Below, in pieces: positions 26,901 to 40,600 of a stretch of DNA of 64,000 bases. Every line of letters starts with the position of its first letter. The stretch's first letter is position 1. The notes under the pieces are model-generated. The model saw only the letters and a program-made list of their open reading frames with translations, had not been told where the DNA came from and did not search any database. Source of the DNA: Archilochus colubris (Eukaryota; Chordata; Aves; Apodiformes; Trochilidae); NCBI GenBank assembly GCA_023079485.1, contig CM041089.1:14727660-14791659 (forward strand), given 5' to 3'. A program made the position numbers and the translations under genes.

Positions 26901-29900
26901 GGGAACTGGGAGGTACTGGGAGGGACTGTGTGGGTAGTGGGTGGGGACTGGGTGGTGACTGGGAGGGGATTGGGTGGAACTGGGAGGAGACGGGGAGGGA
27001 CTGGGAAAGGACGGGAAGAGGAATGGGAGGGGACTGGGAGGGGACTGGGTGGGGACAGGATTGGAACTTGGAGTATCTTGGAGGGACTGGGAGAGAATGG
27101 GTGGGTAGTGGGTGGGGACTTGGTGGAGACTGGGTAGGGAGTCGGTGGAAATGGGAGGGGACTGGGAGGGGACGGGGTGGGACTGTGTGGGACTGGTTGG
27201 GACTGGGAGGGGACTGGGAGGGGACTGGGTGGGGACTGGGTGACGACTGGGTGGGACTGGGTGAGGCTGGGTGGGGCTGGGTGGGGCTGGGAGAGGCTGG
27301 GAGAGGCTGGGAGGGAAGAGGGTAAGACTTGGAGGATACTGGGTGGGACTGGGAGGGGACTGGTTGGGGACTGGTAGCAGACTGGGAGTGGACTGGGAGG
27401 AACTGGGAGGGGACTTAGAGGGAACTGGCAGGGCACTGGATGCTGACTGGGAGGGGACTGGGAGGGGACTGGGAGGAAGTGGGAGGAAGTGGGAGGAAGT
27501 GCGAGGAAGTGGGAGGAACTGAGGAACTGGTACGGGACTGGGAGGGGACTGCGTGGGGACTGGGTGGGGACTGGGTGGGGACTGGGAGGGTCTGGGAGGG
27601 ACTGGGTGGGTAGTGGGTGGGTAGTGGGTGGGGACTGGGTGGAGACTTGGTAGAGAGTGGGTGGAAATTGGAGGGGACTGGGAGGGGACTGGGAGGGGAC
27701 AGGGTGGGGGACTGGGAGGGGACTGGTTGGGACTGGGAGGGGACTGGGTGGTGACTGGGAGCGGACTGGGAGCATACTGGGAGCAGACTGGGAGCAGACT
27801 GGGTGGGACTGGGTGGGACTGAGTGGGGCTGAGTGGGGCTGAGTAGGGGCTGGGAGGGGCTGGGAGTGGAGTGGGTAGGAGTTGGAGGATACTGGGTGGG
27901 ACTGGGAGGGGACTGGTTGGGGACTGGGTGGGGACAGGAATGGAACTGTGAGGGATTGGGAAGGAATGGGTGGGTTATTGGTGGGGACTGGGTATAGACT
28001 GGGTGGGGACTGGGATGGGACTGGGTGGGTAGTGGGTGGGGACTGGTTGGGGACTGGTTAGGAACTTGGAGGGGACTGGAAGTGGACTGAGGGGAACTGG
28101 GAGGGTACTGGGTGGGGACTGGGTGGGGACTGGGTGGGGACTGGGAGGGGACTGGGTGCGGACAGGGAGGGGACGGGGTGGGGACCGGGTCGGGACTGGG
28201 TGGGACTGGGTTGTACGGGGAGGGACTTGGTGGGGATTAGGAGGGGACTGGGAGAGACTGGTTGGGGACAGGAATGTAACTGGGAGGGACTGGGTGGGAC
28301 TGGGTGGTACGGGGAGGGACTGGGTGGCGAGTGGGAGGGGACTGTGAGTGACTGGGTGGGGACTGGGAGGAAGTGGGAGGAAGTGGGAGGAACTGAGGAA
28401 CTGGGAGGGGACTGGGAGGGGACAGGGAGATGACAGGGTGGGGACTGGGAGTGGACTGGGAGGGGACTGGTGGGGACTGGGATAGGACTGGGCGGGCTCT
28501 GGGAGGGGACTGGGTGGGGACTGGCTGGGGACAGCGTGGGGACAGGAAGGGAACTGGGTGGGACTGGGAGGGACTTGGTGGGTAGTGGGTGGGGACTGGG
28601 TGGAGACTGTGTGGGGACTGGGTCGGGACTGGGAGGAAGTGGGAGGTGTCTGGGAGGGCACTGGTGGGGACTGGGAAGAAGTGGGGGGAACTGGGAGGAA
28701 CTGAGGAACTGGGAGGGGACTGGAAGGGGACTGGGTGGGTAGTGGGTGGGGACAGGATTGGAACTGGGAGGGACTGGGAGGGACTGGGTGGGTAGTGGGT
28801 GGAGACTGGGTGGGTAGTGAGTGGGGACTTGATAGGGACTGGATGGGGACTGGGAGGGGACTGGGAGGGGACTTGGAGGAATTGGGAGGAACTGGGAGCA
28901 ATTGAGGAACTGAAAGGGTACTGCGAGGAGTTGGGAGGGGATGGGGTGGAGACTGGGTGGGGACTGGGTGGGGACTGGGTGGGGACTGGGAGGGGATTGG
29001 GAGGGCCTTGGTTGAGACTGGGAGGGGACTGGGAGGGGACTGGGAGGGGACTGTGAGGAAGTGGGGGTACCTGGGAGGAACTGAGGAACTGAGGAACTTG
29101 GAGGGGACTGGGTGGGGACTGGGTGGGGACTGGGTGGAGACAGGAATGGAACTGGGAGGGACTGGAAGGGAATGAGTGGGTAGTGGGTGGGGACGGGTTG
29201 GAGAGTGGGTGGGGACTGGGTAGAGACTGGGAGGAGCTGGGAGGGACTGGGAGGGAATGGGTGGGTAGTAGGTAGGGACTGGGTGGAGACTGGGTGCGGA
29301 CTCAGTGCGGACTGGGTTGGGACTGGATGGGGACTGGGAGAGGAGTGGGATGGGACTGGGAGGGGACTGGGTGGGCGACTAGGAGGAACTAGGAGGAATT
29401 GGGAAGGGACTGGGTGGGGACTGGGTGGGGACTGGGTGGGGCTGGGAGGGGACTGGAAGGGGACTGGGAGGGGACCGGGTGGGACTTGGAGGGGACTGGG
29501 TGGGACTGGGAGGGGACTTGAAGGGAACTGGGAGGGGAGTGGGAGGGCACTGGTCGGGACGGTCTAGGGACTGGGAGAAACTGGGAGGAGACGGGGAGGG
29601 ACTGGGAAAGAACGGGAAGAGGATTGGGAGGGGACTGGGAGGGGACTGGGTGGGGACAGGATTGGAACTTGGAGGATCTTGGAGGGACTGGGAGAGAATG
29701 GGTGGGTAGTGGGTGGGGACTGGGTAGGGAGTCGATGGAAATGGGAGGGGACTGGTCGGGGACGGGGTGGGACTGGGTGGGACTGGGAGGGGACTGGTTG
29801 GGACTGGGAGGGGACTGGGTGGTGACTGGGAGCAGACTGGGTGGGACTGGGTGAGGCTGGGTGGGGCTGGGTCAGGGGCTGGGAGGGAAGAGGGTAGGAC

Positions 29901-32900
29901 TTGGAGGATACTGGGTGGGACTGGGAGGGGACTGGGTGGGGACTGGTAGCAGACTGCGAGTGGACTGGGAGGGGACAGGGAGGGAACTTGGAGGGGACTG
30001 GGTGGGGACTGGGTGGGGACAGGGAGGGGACTGGGTAGGGACTGGGTGGGGACTTGGTGGGGACTAAGAGGGAACTGGCAGGGCACTGGATGCTGACTGG
30101 GAGGGGACTGGGAGGGGACTGGGAGGGGACGGGGTGGGGACTGGGTGGGGACAGGAACGGAATTGGGAGGGACTGGGAGGGACTGGGTGGGTAGTGGGTG
30201 GGTAGTGGGTGGGGTCTGGGTGGTGACTGGGAGCAACTGGGAGGGGACAGGGTGGGGATGTGGAGGGGACTGTGAGGGACTGGGAGGGGACTGGGAGGGG
30301 ACTGGGAGGGGGCTGGGAGGGGGCTGGGAGGGGGCTGGGAGGGGACTGGGAGGGGACTGGGAGGAATTGGGAGGAACTGGGAGTAATTGAGGAACTGGGA
30401 TTGGACTGGGTGGGGACTGGGTGAAGACTGGGTGGAAACTGGGTGGGGACTGTGTGGGGACTGGGAGGAACTGGGAGGGTACTGGGAGGGGACTGGGAGG
30501 ACGTGGGGGTAACTGGGAGGAACTGAGGAACTGAGGAACTGGGAGGGGACTGGGAGGGTACTGGGTGGGGAGCGGGTTGGGATTAGGAGGGGACAGGTAT
30601 GGAACTGGGAGGGACTGGGAGGGAATGGGTGGGTAGTGGGAGAAGACTGTGTAGGGACTGGAAAGGGAGTGGGTGGGGACTGGGTGGGACTGAGTGGGAC
30701 TGGGAGGGGAGTGGGAGGGGACTGGGAGGGACTGGGTGGGACTGGGTGAGGCTGGGTGGGGCTGGGTGGGGCTGGGAGAGGCTGGGAGAGGCTGGGAGGG
30801 AAGAGGGTAAGACTTGGAGGATACTGGGTGGGACTGGGAGGGGACTGGTTGGGGACTGGTAGCAGACTGGGATTGGACTGGGAGGAACTTGGAGGGGACT
30901 AAGAGGGAACTGGCAGGGCACTGGATGCTGACTGGGAGGGGACTGGGAGGGGACTTGGAGGAAGTGGGAGGAAGTGGGAGGAAGTGCGAGGAAGTGCGAG
31001 GAAGTGCGAGGAAGTGGAAGGAAATGAGGAACTGGTACGGGACTGGGAGGGGACTGGGAGGGGACTGCGTGGGGACTGGGTGGGGACTGGGTGGGGACTG
31101 GGAGGGTCTGGGAGGGACTGGGTGGGTAGTGGGTGGGTAGTGGGTGGGGACTGGGTCGAGACTTGGTAGGGAGTGGGTGGAAATTGGAGGGGACTGGGAG
31201 GGGACTGGGAGGGGACAGGGTGGGACTGGGAGGGGACTGGGTGGTGACTGGGAGCGGACTGGGAGCAGACTAGGAGCAGACTGGGAGCAGACTGGGTGGT
31301 AGTGGGTGGGACTGAGTGGGACTGAGTGGGGCTGAGTGGGGCTGAGTAGGGCTGGGAGGGGCTGGGAGTGGAGTGGGTAGGAGTTGGAGGATACTGGGTG
31401 GGACTGGGAGGGGACTGGTTGGGGACTGGGTGGGGACAGGAATGGAACTGTGAGGGATTGGGAAGGAATGGGTGGGTTATTGGTGGGGACTGGGTATAGA
31501 CTGGGTGGGGACTGGGATGGGACTGGGAGGGGAGTGGGTGGGGGATTAGGAGGAACTGAGAGGAACTTGGAGGGGACTGGGAGGGGACTAAATAGGGACT
31601 GGGCCGGGACTGGGTGGGGACAGGAAGGGAACTGGGAGGGAGTGGGAGGGACTAGGTGGGTAGGGTTGAAATGGGTGGAGACTGGGTGGGGACTGGGTAG
31701 GGAGTGGAGGAATTGGGAGGGGACTGGGAGACTGAAGGGGACTGGGTGGACTGGGAGGACTGGGTGGGGTCTGGTTAGGACTGGGAGGGAGTGGGAGGGG
31801 ACTGGGTGGGAAGTGGGAGGAACTGGAGGAACTGGGAGAACTGAGGAACTGAGGAACTGGGAGGGGACTGTGAGGGGACTGTGAGGGGACTGTGAGGACT
31901 GGGAGGGACTGGGAGGGACTGTTTGCGTGTGGGTGGAGACTGGGTGGAGACTTGGTAGGGACTGGGAAGAAGTTGGAGGGTACTGGGAGGGGACTGGGTG
32001 GGGACTGGGAGGGGACTGGGAGGAACTGGGTAGGGACTGTGTGGGGACTGGGTGGGGAGTGGGAGGGGACTGGGTGGGAAGTGGGAGGAACTGGGAGGAA
32101 CTGGGAGGAACTGGGAGGAACTGAGGAACTGAGGAACTGGGAGGGGACTGGGTGGGGACTGGGTGGGGACTGATAGGGGATTGGGAGCGGACTGGGTGGG
32201 GACTGGGTGGGGACAAGAAATGAACTGGGAGGAACTGGGAGGGGACTGGGAGGGGACTGGGTGGGACTGGAAGGGGAGTGGGAGGGGATTGGGTTGGACT
32301 GGAAGAGGAGTGGGTGGGTACAGGGAGGGGACTGTGGGGAACTGGGAGGGGACTGGGCGGGGACTGGGTAGGACTGGGAGAGGAGTTTGAGGGGACTTTG
32401 TGGGAAGTTGGAGGAACTGGGAGGAACTGGGAGGAACTGGGAGGAACTGGGAGGAACTGGGAGGAACTGAGGAACTTGGAGGGGAGTGGGAGGGGACTGG
32501 GTGGGGACTGGGTGGAGAAAGGAAGGGAATTGGGAGGGACTGGCAGGGACAGGGAGGGACTGTTTGCTTAGTGGGTGGAGACTGGGTGGAGACTGGGAAG
32601 AAGTTGGGGGGGACTGGGAGGGGACTGGGTGGGGACTGGGTGGGGACTTAGAGGGGACTAAGAGGGGACTAAGAGGGGACTGGGAGGGGATTGGGTGCTG
32701 ACTGGGAGGGGACTGGGAGGGGACTGGGAGGAACTGGGTAGGGACTGGGTGGGGACTGGGTCGGGACTGGGTGGGACTGGGTGGGACGGGGAGGGACTGG
32801 GTGGGGACTGGGTGGGGACTGGGAGGAGACTGGGTGGGACTGGGTGGGACGGAGAGGCCCTGGGTGGGGACTGGGAGGGTACTGGGAGGGGACTAAGAGG

Positions 32901-35900
32901 GGACGTGGAGGGGACTGGGTGCTGACTGGGAGGGGACTGGGAGGGGTCTGGGTGGGGACTGGGTGGGGACAGGAATGGAACTGGGAGGGACTGGGAGGGA
33001 ATGGGTGGGGGACTAGGAGGAACTGGGAGGAATTGTGAGGGGAGTGGGAGGCGACTAAATGGGGACTGGGTGGGGACTGGGTGGAGACTGGGTGGGAACT
33101 GGGTAGGGACTGGGAGGAATTGGGAGGGGACTGGGAGGGGACTGTGAGGGGACTGGGTGGGGACTGGGTGGGGACTGGGTGGGGACTGGGTGGGGACTGG
33201 GAGGGATCTGGGAGTGGACTGGGTGGGGACTGGGTGGGGACTGGGTGAGGACAGGAATGGAACTGGGAGGAACTATGAGGGGACTGGGAGGGGACTGGGT
33301 GGGACTGGAAGGGGAGTGGGAGGGGATTGGGTGGGACTGGAAGGGGACTGGGTGGGGACAGGGAGGGGACTGGGGGGAACTGGGAGGGGACTGGATGGGG
33401 ACTGGGTAGGACTGGGAGGGGATGGGAGGGGACTGGGTGGGAAGTGGGAGGAACTGGGAGGAACTGGGAGGAACTGAGGAACTGAGGAACTGGGAGGGAC
33501 TGGGAGGGGACTGGGAGGGGACTGGGTGGGGACTGGGTGGAGAAAGGAAGGGAACTGGGAGGGACTGGCAGGGACTGGGAGGGACTGTTTGCGTAGTGGA
33601 TGGAGACTTTGTGGAGACTGGGTAGGGACTGGAAAGAAGTGGGAGGGGACTGGGAGGGGACTGGGTGGGGACTGGGAGGGGACTGGGAGGGGACTGGCAG
33701 GGGACTGGGAGGGGACTGGCAGGGGATGGATGCTGACTGGGAGGGGACGGGGAGGAACTGGGTAGGGACTTGGTGGGGACTGAGTCGGGACTGGGTGGGA
33801 ATGGGTGGGACAGGGAGGGACTGGATGGGGACTGGGTGGGGACTGGGAGGGGACTTGGAGTGACTGGGAGGAACTGAGGAATTGGGAGGGGATTGGGAGG
33901 GGATTGGGAGAAAGTGGGAGGGACTGGGAGGAATTGGGAGAGGACTGTGAGGGGACTGTGAGGGGACTGGGTGGGGACTATGTGGGGTCTGGGAGGGGAC
34001 TGGGAGCGGACTGGGTAGGGACTGGCTGGGGACTTGGTGGGGACTGGGTAGGACTGGGAGGGGAGTGGGAGGGGACTGGGTGGGAAGTGGGAGGAACTGG
34101 GAGAACTGGGAGGAACTGGGAGGAACTGAGGAACTAGGAGGGGAATGGGAGGGGACTGGGTGGGTACTGGGTGGGGACTGGGTGGAGAAAGGAAGGGAAC
34201 TGGGAGGAACTGGGAGGGACTGGGAGGGACTGGCAGAGACTGGCAGGGACTGGGAGGGACTGGGAGGGAATGGGTGCGTAGTGGGTGGAGACTGGGTGGA
34301 GACTGGGTAGGGACTGGGAAGAAGTGGGAGGGGACTGGGAGGGGACTGGGTGGGGACTGGGAGGAACTGGGAGGGGACTGGGTGCTGACTGGAGGGGACT
34401 GGGAGGGGACTGGGAGGAACTGCGGGACTGGGTGGGACTGGGTTGGACGGGGAGGGACTGGGTGGGGACTGGGAGGGGACTGGGAGGGGACTGGGTAGGG
34501 AGTGTTTGGGGACTGGGAGGGGACTGGATGGGGACAGGAATGGAACTGGGAGGGAGTGGGAGGGAATGAGTGGGGACTGGATGGGGACTGGGAGAGGACT
34601 GGGAGGGGACTGGGAGAAGAATGGGTGGGGACTGGGAGGGGACTGGGAGGGGACTGGGTTGGGAATGGGTGGGGACTTGTTGGGGACAGGAAGGGAACTG
34701 GAGGGGACTTGGAGGGACTGGGAGGGACTGGGTGGGGGACTAGGAGGAACTGGGAGGAACTGGGTGGGGACTGGGAGGGGACTAAATGGGGACTGGGTCG
34801 GGACTGGGTGGGGACAGGAAGGGAACTGGAAGGGAGTGGGAGGGACTGGGTGAGTAGTGGGTGGGGACTGGGTGGAGACTGGGTGGGGACTGGGTAGGGA
34901 GTGGGAGGAATTGGGAGGGGACTGGGAGGGGACTGTGAGGGAGGGACTGGGAGGACTGGGAGGACTGGGTGGGGACTGGAATGGAACTGGGAGGGACTGG
35001 GAGGGAATGGGTGGGTAATGGGTGGGGACTGGGTAGAGACTGGGTGGGGACGGGGATGGGACTGGGAGGGGACTGGGTGGGGGATTCGGAGGAACTGGGA
35101 GGAACTGGGTGGGGACTGGGAGGGGACTAAATGGGGACTGGGTCGGGACTGGGTGGGGACAGGAAGGGAACTGGGAGGGAGTGGGAGGGACTGGGTGGGT
35201 AGTGGGTGGGGACTGGGTGGAGACTGGGTGGGGACTGGGTAGGGACTGGGTGGGGACTGGGAGGGACAGGGAGCGGACTGGGTGGGGACTGGGTGGGGAC
35301 TGGGTGAGGACAGGAACGGAACTGGGAGGAACTGGGAGGGGACTGGGAGGGGACTGGGTGGGACTGGAAGGGGAGTGGGAGGGGATTTGGTGGGACTGGA
35401 AGGGGACTGGGTAGGGACAGGGAGGGGACTGGGGGGAACTGGAAGGGGAGTGGGTGGGGACTGGGTAGGAATGGGAGGGGAGTGGGAGGGGACTGGGTGA
35501 GAAGTGGGAGGACTGGGAGGAACAGGGAGGAACTGAGGAACTGGGAGGGGACTGGGAGGGGAGTGGGTGGGGCTGGCTGGGGACTGGGTGGGGACTGGGT
35601 GGGGACTGGGAGGGGACTGGGAGCGGACTGGGTGGGGACTGGGTGGGGACTGGGTGGGGACTGGGTGGGGACAAGAAATGAACTGGGAGGAACTGGGAGG
35701 GGACTGGGAGGGGACTGGGTGGGACTGGAAGGGGAGTGGGAGGGGATTGGGTTGGACTGGAAGAGGAGTGGGTGGGTACAGGGAGGGGACTGTCGGGAAC
35801 TGGGAGGGGACTGGGCGGGGACTGGGTAGGACCGGGAGAGGAGTTTGAGGGGACTTTGTGGGAAGTGGGAGGAACTGGGAGGAACTGGGAGGAACTGGGA

Positions 35901-36540
35901 GGAACTGAGGAACTGAGGAACTTGGAGGGGAGTGGGAGGGGACTGGGAGGGGACTGGGTGGGGACTGGGTGGAGAAAGGAAGGGAACTGGGAGGGACTGG
36001 CAGGGACTGGGAGGGACTGTTTGCGTAGTGGATGGAGACTTTGTGGAGACTGGGTAGGGACTGGAAAGAAGTGGGAGGGGACTGGGAGGGGACTGGGTGT
36101 GGACTGGGAGGGGACTGGGAGGGGACTAAGAGGGGACTGGCAGGGGATGGATGCTGACTGGGAGGCGACTGGGAGGGGACTGGGAGGAACTGGGTAGGGA
36201 CTTTGTGGGGACTAAGTCGGGACTGGGTGGGACAGGGAGGGACTGGATGGGGACTGGGTGGGGACTTGGAGTGACTGGGAGGGGACTGAGAGGAAGTGGG
36301 AGGAACTGAGGAATTGGGAGGGGATTGGGAGGGTATTGGGAGAAAGTGGGAGGGACTGGGAGGAATTGGGGGAGGACTGTGAGGGGACTGGGAGGGGACT
36401 GGGTGGGGACTATGTGGGGTCTGGGAGGGGACTGGGAGCGGACTGGGTGGGGACTGGCTGGGGACTTGGTGGGGACTGGGTAGGACTGGGAGGAGAGTGG
36501 GAGGGGACTGGGTGGGAAGTGGGAGGAACTGGGAGGAACT

Positions 36541-36610
36541 GGCAGGGACTGGCAGGGACTGTCAGGGACTGGCAGGGACTGGCAGGGACTGGCAGGGACT
36601 GGCAGGGAAT
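36541..36610 (+). repeat. Local 10-bp subarray GGCAGGGACT
   Basis: Seven 10-bp units in a row read GGCAGGGACT, with one GTCAGGGACT and a final GGCAGGGAAT. Elsewhere this unit occurs singly or in pairs (for example near 34,230), so it has expanded locally here. It is followed by two GGGAGGGAAT units. Confidence 0.9.
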
Positions 36611-37119
36611 GGGAGGGAATGGGAGGGAATGGGTGCGTAGTGGGTGGAGACTGGGTGGAGACTGGGTAGGGACTGGGAAGAAGTGGGAGGGGACTGGGAG
36701 GGGAGTGGGTGGGGACTGGGAGGAACTGGGAGGAAGTGGGAGGGGACTGGGTGCTGACTTGAAGGGGACTGGGAGGGGACTGGGAGGAACTGGGTAGGGA
36801 CTGGGTGGGGACTGGGTGGGGACTGGGTGGGGACTGGGTCGGGACTGGGTGGGACTGGGTTGGACGGGGAGGGACTGAGTGGGGACTGGGAGGGGACTGG
36901 GAGGGGACTGGGTAGGGAGTGTTTGGGGACTGGGAGGGGACTGGATGGGGACAGGAATGGAACTGGGAGGGAGTGGGAGGGAATGGGTGGGGACTGGATG
37001 GGGACTGGGAGAGGACTGGGAGGGGACTGGGAGAAGAACGGGTGGGGACTTGTTGGGGACAGGAAGGGAAATGGAGGGGACTTGGAGGGACTGGGTGGGG
37101 GACTAGGAGGAACTGGGAG

Positions 37120-37620
37120 GAACTGGGTGACGGAGGACTAAATAGGACCGGTCGAGACTGGGTGGGGAAAGAACTGAAGGGAGTGAGGGACTGGGTGAGT
37201 AGGACTGGGTGAGACTGGGTGGGGACTGTAGGGAGGGAGGAATTGGGAGGACTGGGAGGACTGTGAGGGATTGGTTACTGGGAGGGGACTGGGAGGGTAC
37301 TGGGTGACTGGGTGGGACGGGGAGGACTGAGTGGGACTGGGATGGGACTGGGAGGGACTAAGAGGACTGGGAGGGACTGGAGGACTGGGTGCTGACTGGG
37401 AGGGGACTGGGTAGGGACTGGGTGGGGACTGGAATGGAACTGGGAGGAACTGGGAGGGGACTGGGAGGGGACTGGGTGGACTGGAAGGGGAGTGGGAGGG
37501 GATGGGTGGACTGGACGGACTGGGTGGGGACAGGAGGACGGGGCTAACTGGTAAGGGGATGGGGGACTGGGTAGACTGGGAGGGAGGAGGAACTGGGAGG
37601 AACTGGGAGGAACTGAGGAA
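37120..37620 (+). repeat. Irregular, deletion-rich stretch of the minisatellite
   Basis: The unit structure is recognisable but many units lack one to several bases, mostly Gs: GGGAGGACTGGGAGGACT, GACTGTAGGGAGGGAGG and GGTGACGGAGGACTAAATAGG. The paralogous stretches near 34.75, 35.10 and 39.15 kb keep full units at the same relative positions. Either this is an old decaying segment, or the consensus has homopolymer deletions from poor read coverage. Similar patches lie at about 31.65-31.85, 43.20-43.25 and 51.0-51.64 kb. Confidence 0.6.
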
Positions 37621-40600
37621 CTGGGAGGGGACTGAGTGGGGACTGGGTGGGGACTGGTAGGGGACTGGGAGCAGACTGGGTGGGGACTGGGTGGGGACTG
37701 GGTGGGGACAAGAAATGAACTGGGAGGAACTGGGAGGGGACTGGGAAAGGACTGGGTGGGACTGGAAGGGGAGTGGGAGGGGATTGGGTTGGACTGGAAG
37801 AGGAGTGGGTGGGTACAAGGAGGGGACTGTGGGGAACTGGGAGGGGACTGGGCGGGGACTGGGTAGGACCGGGAGAGGAGTTTGAGGGGACTTTGTGGGA
37901 AGTGGGAGGAACTGGGAGGAACGGGGAGGAACTGGGAGGAACTGGGAGGAACTGAGGAACTGAGGAACTGAGGAACTTGGAGGGGAGTGGGAGGGGACTG
38001 GGTGGGGACTGGGTGGGGACTGGGTGGAGAAAGGAAGGGAACTGGGAGGGACTGGCAGGGACTGGGAGGGACTGTTTGCGTAGTGGATGGAGACTTTGTG
38101 GAGACTGGGTAGGGACTGGAAAGAAGTGGGAGGGGACTGGGAGGGGACTGGGTGGGGACTGGGAGGGGACTAAGAGGGGACTGGCAGGGGATGCATGCTG
38201 ACTGGGAGGGGACTGGGAGGGGACTGGGAGGGGACTTGGAGTGACTGGGAGGGGACTGAGAGGAAGTGGGAGGAACTGAGGAATTGGGAGGGGATTGGGA
38301 GGGGATTGGGAGAAAGTGGGAGGGACTGGGAGGAATTGGGAGAGGACTGTGAGGGGACTGGGAGGGGACTGGGTGGGGACTATGTGGGGTCTGGGAGGGG
38401 ACTGGGAGCGGACTGGGTCGGGACTGTCTGGGGACTTGGTGGGGACTGGGTAGGACTGGGAGGGGAGTGGGAGGGGACTAGGTGGGAAGTGGGAGGAACT
38501 GGGAGGAACTGGGAGGACCTGGGAGGAACTGAGGAACTAGGAGGGGAATGGGAGAGGACTGGGTGGGTACTGGGTGGGGACTGGGTGGAGAAAGGAAGGG
38601 AACTGGGAGGGACTGGGAGGGACTGGGTGCGTAGTGGGTGGAGACTGGGTAGGGACTGGGAAGAAGTGGGAGGGGACTGGGAGGGGACTGTGTGGGGACT
38701 GGGAGGAACTGGGAGGGGACTGGGTGCTGACTTGGAGGGGACTGGGAGGGGACTGGGAGGAACTGGGTAGGGACTGGGTGGGGACTGGGTCGGGACTGGG
38801 TGGGACTGGGTTGGACGGGGAGGGACTGGGTGGGGACTGGGTGGGGACTGGGTGGGGACTGGGAGGGAACTGGGTAGGGACTGGGAGGGGACTGGGAGGG
38901 GACTGGGAGGGGACAGGAATGGAACTGGGAGGGAGTGGGAGGGAATGGGTGGGGACCGGATGGGGACTGGGAGAGGACTGGGAGGGGACTGGGAGGGGAA
39001 TGGGTGGGGACTGGGAGGGGACTTGGTGAGGACTGGGAGGGGACTGGGTTGGGAATGGGTGGGGACTTGTTGGGGACAGGAAGGGAACTGGAGGGGACTT
39101 GGAGGGACTGGGAGGGACTGGGTTGGGGACTAGGAGGAACTGGGAGGAACTGGGTGGGGACTGGGAGGGGACTAAATGGGGACTGGCTCAGGACTGGGTG
39201 GGGACAGGAAGGGAACTGGAAGGGAGTGGGAGGGACTGGGTGAGTAGTGGGTGGGGACTGGGTGGATACTTTGTGGGGACTGGGTAGGGAGTGGGTGGGG
39301 ACTGGGTGGGGACTGGGATGGGGCAGGGAGCGGACTGGGTGGGGACTGGGTGAGGACAGGAATGGAACTGGGAGGAACTGGGAGGGGACTGGGAGGGGAC
39401 TGGGTGGGACTGGAAGGGGAGTGGGAGGGGATTGGGTGGGACTGGAAGGGGACTGGGTGGGGACAGGGAGGGGACTGGGTGGGAAGTGGGAGGAACTGGG
39501 AGGAACTGGGAGGAACTGGGAGGAACTGGGAGGAACTGAGGTACTGGGAGGGGACTGGGTGGGGACTGGGTGGGGACTGGGTGGGGACTGGGTGGGGACA
39601 AGAAATGAACTGGGAGGAACTGGGAGGGGAATGGGAGGGGACTGGGTGGGACTGGAAGGGGAGTTGGAGGGGATTGGGTTGGACTGGAAGAGGAGTGGGT
39701 GGGTACAGGGAGGGGACTGTGGGGAACTGGGAGGGGACTGGGAGGAACTGAGGAGCTGAGGAACTGAGGAACTTGGAGGGGACTGGGAGGGACTGGGTGG
39801 GGACTGGGAGGAAGTGGGATGAGTGGGAGGAACTGAGGAACTGGGAGGGGACAGGGAGATGACAGGGTGGGGACTGGGAGGGACTGGGAGGGACTGGGTG
39901 GGTAGTGGGTGGTGACTGGGTTGGTAGTGAGTGGGGACTTGATAGGGACTGGATGGGGACTGGGAGGGGACTGGGATGGGACTGGGAGGGGACTGGGTGG
40001 AATTGGGAGGAACTGGGAGAATTGAGGAACTGGGAGGGACTGGGAGGAGTTGGGAGGGGACGGGGTGGGACTGGGTGGGGACTGGGTGGGGACTGGGAGG
40101 GGACTGGGTGGGGACTGGTAGCAGACTGAGAGGGACTGGGAGGAACTTGGAGGGGACTAAGAGGGAACTGGGAGGGCACTGGATGCTGACTGGGAGGGGA
40201 CTGGGAGGAAGTGGGAGGAAGTTCAAGGAAGTGGGAGGAACTGAGGAACTGGTACGGGACTGGGAGGGGACTGGGTGGGGACTGGGTGGGGACAGGAAGG
40301 GAACTGGGAGGGACTTGGAGTGACTGGGTGGGTAGTGGGTGGGGACTTGGTGGGGACTGGGTGGGGACTGGGTGGGGACTGGGAGCAACTGGGAGGGGAC
40401 TGGGTGGGGAATGGGAGGGGACTGTGAGGGACTGGGAGGGGGCTGAGAGAGGGCTGGGAGGGGACTGGGAGGGGACTGGGAGGGGACTGGGAGGGGACTG
40501 GGAGGGGACTCGGAGGGGACTGGGAGGAATTGGGAGGAACTGGGAGGAACTGAGGAACTGGGATGGGACTGGGTGGGGACTGGGTAAAGACTGGGTGGAG

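Larger units (their letters stand above)
33480..38560 (+). repeat. ~2-2.4 kb higher-order repeats (block E), about 2.5 copies
   Basis: A recurring string runs in order: GAGAAAGGAAGGGAACTGGG, GACTGGCAGGGACTGG, GACTGTTTGCGTAGTGGATGG, GACTTTGTGGAGACTGG, GGACTGGAAAGAAGTGG, and further on GGACTTGGAGTGACTGGGA and GGGGACTATGTGGGGTCTGG. It appears at 33,540, 35,982 and 38,035. In the last two copies it is preceded by a module with GGGGACAAGAAATGAACTGG (35,672 and 37,705; also 507, 32,210 and 39,596). Spacings are about 2,442 and 2,053 bp. This region is compositionally distinct from its neighbours, which use the GGATCTTGGAGG module instead. Confidence 0.75.

Noticed and set aside
32669..35674. A 1,001-codon open frame on the minus strand encoding Pro/Ser-rich repeats, and many similar ones
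   Set aside because: The C-rich complement of the 11-bp unit almost never forms a stop codon in any frame, so very long open frames are expected by chance. There is no splice signal or promoter of its own, and the predicted peptide follows the DNA repeat exactly.
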